From Candidatus Omnitrophota bacterium (GTDB taxonomy: Bacteria > Omnitrophota > 4484-213), in assembly GCA_030640885.1 (NCBI GenBank), contig DAOWIN010000124.1:1-8244 (forward strand): 8,244 nt of DNA, read 5' to 3'. The notes under the pieces are model-generated. The model did not search any database, was not told the origin of the DNA, and saw nothing but the letters and a program-made list of their open reading frames with translations. How positions within the stretch are numbered: position 1 is the stretch's first letter; every line of letters starts with the position of its first letter. Positions 1-6,000 of this stretch are shown one piece after another. A program made the translations under genes and the position numbers.

Positions 1-3000
1 GTATCTTCCATCTCCTGAATAACTGCCGACGCATATAGGTTTTTTCTCTCTTGCTATCTTTTTGCCTATATTTTAATCTCCCTTGAACATATAGCAATCC
101 ATCGGACAACAACAAAACATTCTTCCCGCTCGGGATAAATTGCTCCTCTTTCCATTTTATACGCTGTTGAACTATTCCTATTTCCCGCAGACCTGTTGCA
201 AACTCCTGCTTAGCCGCTTCTATCTCTTCAACTGCAGCCCCTTGTTTGTAATAAACAGTTAACCCGTCAATATCCGAACCAAACATCATTGTGCCTTTGA
301 CAAACGAGGACTCCTGCACACCTATTTTAACAATAATACCTGCATATTTAGAATTGATTTTTTCTATTAAATTATGCAAATCTTTTTTGATCTTCGCTGT
401 AGCATTGGGGAAATAAGCATCCAATGGACAAAGAACATTCTGGGTATCATAACCTAATGTATTTAATAAATTAAGCATAGATATATAAACTAACCAATTA
501 TTGTTTTGGGATATTAGTTCTAATACTTTGTCGTGTGTCTCTTCTTTGCTTGAATCAAGTAACTCCGCCTTTTTAAGCAGAACTACTTTCTCTGCCTCGC
601 TATCTCGTTGGGGGAAAAGGAATACTTGCAGTAAAGCAAGAATCAGTTGGAGAGCTGTTGTTTTCTTTTCAACCAGACGGCAAACATCTTTCTCTAACTG
701 CAATCCCTTACCTTCTTCATACATCTCTTTTATCTTAATCCCTTTCATCAATTCGTTTATTTCGCCAAGTTTTTTCTCAAAAATATGTTTTACATTAAAG
801 CTGTGGTCAAGCATAATCGCCGCAATAATAAAATACTGGGCATAAAAATCCTCATTTAATCTGCTATAGGTTTCCTCTTCTAAAATCTGGTTTAAGCTTT
901 CTTTTATCACTTTCTCATAATGATTATTGGAAACAAGCAAGTTTGCATCGTAAGAGCTAACATTTATAAGTGCCTCTTCCTCAGGGCGTTTGAAAATAAA
1001 AGCTTCAATCACTTCAGCGATACTTATCCCACCGTATCTGCTTTCGCCCTTGTCGCTTGCTCTGAGAACTGCCGCACATAGCCGCTCCTTCCATGGTGCG
1101 TTTATAAATATACGGTAATCACTAATTTTGTTTATCTCTTCATTATTCAAGGCAAGAATGCCGTCAACAACAACAATTGTATCCTTATCGGCCTCTACTT
1201 TTGCCACTGCCTCGCCTGTCCATTTAGTCAAACGGTTAATTCTGCGGAACAGTTTGGTCTGCTTCTCGGATAATCTATACCCAAACATAGCAAAGAAATT
1301 ATCTATTATCAGTCCTAATTTTGTATATCGGACACGGGAGACCTGATCAAATATGGGCTGGTAGATTGCCCTTCCATCTTTCAGGGCTTTTATATCTTTC
1401 CAGAAACGAATAAGCTCATATTTTTCCAGCAATCCTTCGCCCCGGCGATACTCCTTTTGGAGCAAATAATTATCCTGTCCCAAAATTACTACTTTTAGAC
1501 CTTTCCTTTTTTCCAATAATATTTCTTTGAGACTCTCGGCAAAATATGTCTTACCGCCGCCAGAAGCACCGGCATTAAGAATAACCGTTGGTGTCTCAAA
1601 CTTTACATTCAAATCAAATATTTCCAGTATCTCTTGAGCTAATTTTTGCACACTTTCTTGGCCATCCATATCTATATCTATTGCTCTCTCGGGTCTTATT
1701 CTCATCTTCATCTGCTTATCCTGCAAGGCAGAGAGCGCCGCCCCCATAGCCCCGCACTCTTCAAGAGCGATCTTGTCATAATCAACAGCATCGCCCTCTT
1801 CCTCACCCGCCCCTTTTTCTTCCTTCACTAACATCCTCAGAGTCAATCCTGAACCCTCCATTCCATCGGCAATACCTGCAATAATCGCCCTTCTTTGTTC
1901 CTTGTCCTGGACCATGCCACCGCAAAGGATAACCTGGATCTTATCTATATCCAACATCCTGGCAATTTCTTTAAACAGTATCGGCAGATGCTTACCGTAT
2001 TCTTTAAACACCTGTCTGGCTATTTTATGAGCGTCCTCGTTTCCTTCATCTTGTAAAAATTCTCCAATATCCTTTGCCAATAATCCCCAATCCTCAGCCT
2101 TTGTAGCCTCCATCTTTTGTTTGAATTCATCCGGAAGTTTCTTTTTTTTCATCAGATATAAAAATCTATTCACTACTTGCTCGTCTGAAAGCTCAAAACA
2201 TCCCTGCATCCCGCAGTTGCACAAAGGGGCATCCTCGGCAAGGTTTGTCCGAAAATGTGTTTCCAAGGGTGCCCCTGTCCAAGATGCCAATTGTCCGTCT
2301 TTCAAAAGAGCAAGACCAATACCCCTGCGTAGAACAACCACTAATGTTGGCTCATTACCTATCACATTTGCCCAAGTTATACGATAAAAAGCCGCCTCAG
2401 CATTAGCGTCATTTATAAATTTTATGTTGGGATAGTCCTTTCTTAACTCTTTCTCCAATAATTCCTGATTCAATCCTTTGGTAGGCGGTATTCTGACAAT
2501 ATTTCCCCAGGAATCTACCGGCCCCGGAACAGCAATATAAATAATCTCCTCTTTGGGATTCTCAATCCCGACCTGTTTTGCGGCTTTTGTTATACATTTC
2601 TTTAGCGTCTCTTTCCAATTCATCCCCTCTCGCATACCAATCTGTTCGTAATATACCCTCCTTCCTTTTTCAATCGCAGTTGCTTTAATATCACTGCCGC
2701 TAATCAACAAAGCAATAGAGGTACCTACATCATATCTCCCTGCATGCACCTGCCCCACCCTGATTCTTCCCTGCTCAATTTTTCCCTCTCTCCATTTTGG
2801 CATTCCTTTACCCATAGTTGCATCTATCACGGTAATAAAAAATTTCTTTCTGAAATATTCTTCTGTTTCCTCAATAAAACTTCCTACATCTATTTTTGCC
2901 GCCTTTTTGCCCTTAATCTCAATGCCCACCTGCCTTGCTCCCAGAAATTCCCCTCTTATATTCACACAAAGGGCAATGTATTTTTTTAATTTATCGTAGC

Positions 3001-6000
3001 CCTCTGTTCCCGGATTAAGTATAGAATAAGGCACGCTTATCGTCTCGCTGACTATCTCCCCCGAACCCTGTTCTATCCAAATAATTATATCTACCAAATC
3101 CCTCTTAGAACCAATGTCCCTCATTTCCTCTCTAAATACCCTGTGCCAACTTTCTAAATCGTCGCCCAAATGCGAGAGGGCTTGTTTGATTGCAGGTGAA
3201 AGCGCAACAAGATTTTTTACTTTGGCTACCTCTTCTCGCAAAGCATTTTCTTGTCTTTCAATTTTTCTCCCCCAATGCCCTTCAAATTTCTCTAAAGTAA
3301 ATTCTTTCTTAATTCTATCTAAAAACCATTCGGCTATACCTTCATCGGTTAGACTGATAATCGATAAAGGGTGCGTTCTATTCATTATTTCCCAGTTAAA
3401 ACCTGAACAAAATCCTTGCTCAATCTTCTTCTGCAAATTTTGAAGTGCCTCTTTTCTATCTGCGGTTATCTCATAGAAGTCGAATAATCGAACATCAACC
3501 CCATTTTCTGAATAATCAACTCCCCAATTAAGCGAAAAGGAAAATGTTATATCATAAACACCATATTCCCAGAGCTCCTCTTGTGTCTTTTTGATGATTT
3601 GTTTTAGTATTTCTTTTATTCTATCTATCTCTCCTTTCTGATAATGATATTTTAAAGCCTCTTCCAAGGTTCTATCTACTTTCTTTTGAACGAGTAATTT
3701 CTCTATCTTTTGAGGATGAATTTTACCGTCTTCATCCTCTTCTAAAATATTTACATCATATAATTCTTTTGTAGCCAAAATAGCCTTTGAATTCTGCAAT
3801 CTCTCCTTGAATATTTGAGTTCCTCTTTCTTTCCCGCGGTGAACTCTCTTCACCCATTTATCAAACCGCTCCGGGTCTTCTTTTTCCAATTCGCTAAAAT
3901 TGCCCCAACTGCGAAAAATATCTCTGGTTTCTTCTTCGGACTTAGCGATTCTTATCACAAAATCTAAATCTTCATTAGTTAATACCCTGAATTGAGCGCT
4001 GGGAGCAATTTCTTTTAGCGGCGTTGTTTCCAGCACCTTTTTGATATAGTTAATGTTAAAAGAAAACGAGGCGGATTGCTCCGCCTCGTCTCCGAGGTCA
4101 ATCTCCACAGGCACAGGTGATGGAATCTTCAGAAGCTCGTTTTGTGGTGAACCTCGCAATCTATTTATTAGTCTGTTAGATTGGGGTGTTCTTTCTTTCT
4201 CTGGCTTTCGCAAAAATCCCTTAACAACATTTATTATCTTTTTAGACACCTCCCAATCAAGCAGGTTGACAGGAATACCCAAAGACATTCCAAATTTTTC
4301 GCTTCCTGTTTCGGTCTTTTCTAAATCAGGCATAGCTCCAAGAAGTTCTTCTAAATCTTCTAAGTCAGCCGGAATTTCAAGTCCTTCCAAATCAAGCATA
4401 ATTTCAAGCCAGTTTTTAAGGTTACCAAGAGTCGTGCCATTGTTTTGAGCAAAATCTTCCGCCCTTTTTCCTATTTCACCTAACTCCCCTGGGTCAAAAT
4501 ACATTAGCTCGTAGAGAATTTTCGCCGCCTCATAGACAGCTTTTTTATTAGCAACAAGAAAACCGTTTTCTCTGTGCTGTATCTGAAGCGGTATCCCGCC
4601 AACATAAGTAGAAATAACTGTTTTTCCTTTATTTAATGCTTCAAGAACAACTAAGCCATATCCCTCTTCCAATGGCAAGTGCATTATCACCCGAGCAATA
4701 CGCTGAAAAGCATTTATTTCATAAGCGCCCCAATCTTGTTCCTTCTCCGTATCAATACCCATCTTATTTAAAGCTTCTCTTTCCTTATCTGTAAGCACAT
4801 TGGTGGGAGTAATTAATTTGATGCTTTCAGCAATAGCCGGCTCCTCTTTTTCTAACAACTTTATTTTGTTTTCTATTGCTTCATAAACATCAAAAGCCTC
4901 GGGGTCATCTCCGGCGATTAAACCGCCAATTAGAAGCAATTGGTAAATTACCTCTTTTCCTTCTTCCCTTGCGTCTTTAAAAAACTTGACATAAGCATCT
5001 ATTGTTCTATCCTGTCCCTTTAGCTTATCCCAACGGCTCACCTGAGTAATCATTGGAACACTATCATCAATTTCGTATTTTTCTAACACCGCTTCAATGA
5101 AATCAGGAGATAACGGCATATTTTTAGGGGCAATGGGATTAATAGAAGGATTCATAACCCTAATTTTATCCCCATACCTCTCTTTCATCTCTGTGGGAGC
5201 AAAATCCAATGTCTGCAACCCAATTATACCTATCTGTTCAAAATAACCCTTTTCTGCAAAAAATTTCCATAACTCCCTTGCCTCATAGGTAGAAAGTTCA
5301 ATTGGAATATGGCACTCCCAGATGATCTTTGCCTGAGGAGCAATTGCCTTTATGTAAGGAAGCAATCCCAGAGTTTGGGGATCGTGCAAGGCAATGTAAT
5401 CATATTTTTTTAGCTTATACTCAAATTTTTCTAATTGTTCGCCAATCTTGCGGGAAACACTTTCATAGATTTCAAAATCCTCTCCTGTAAGATCTTCTTT
5501 CAATCCATGAAATATATTATGAAATTTTTTGGTAGTCCCAAAAAATTTCTCCAGTTCTTCCCTGCCCACTATCTTGGAAATATAAGGAACGAGCCAATTG
5601 TTGTCTACACCAAATACCCCAAACAAAGGAACTAAATCCTTGAGAAGTTCAGCCACTCCTCCTCCCTGCGGGGTGGTGTTAATATGCAATATGCTCTTCC
5701 CTTCCAAGTGTTCAGCTCTTCTTTCTACCTTTTCAACCAATTTTTTTCCATTGCTCAAAGTTACCCATCTCTCTTTAGATACCGGTGGTTCTAACTTCGC
5801 TTTCATTTTCTCAAAAAGCACCTCTCTCTTCATCTCGGGCGACTCAAATCCCGCTCCCATATTGGAATAATGTTCAGCAAGTATCTCTATAGTGCTTTCA
5901 TTGATGGGCAAATCATTATTTGCTAATGCTTGTAAAATATCTGCTCTGACAATGGCAAACTCGTGAATTTCACTGGCAAGCTGTTTGCTCCATTCCAAAT

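Noticed and set aside
2141..2153. Internal ATG before the A run considered as a separate gene start.
   Set aside because: It lies within the ROK module just after the zinc-site cysteines, has no Shine-Dalgarno-like sequence upstream, and the frame is continuous on both sides.
2971..5415. Other runs of seven T at 5405-5411 and near 2980-2987 (A_AAA_AAA in phase on the coding strand).
   Set aside because: They encode ordinary Lys-Lys pairs in an AT-rich, Lys-rich gene; nothing else nearby suggests programmed slippage.
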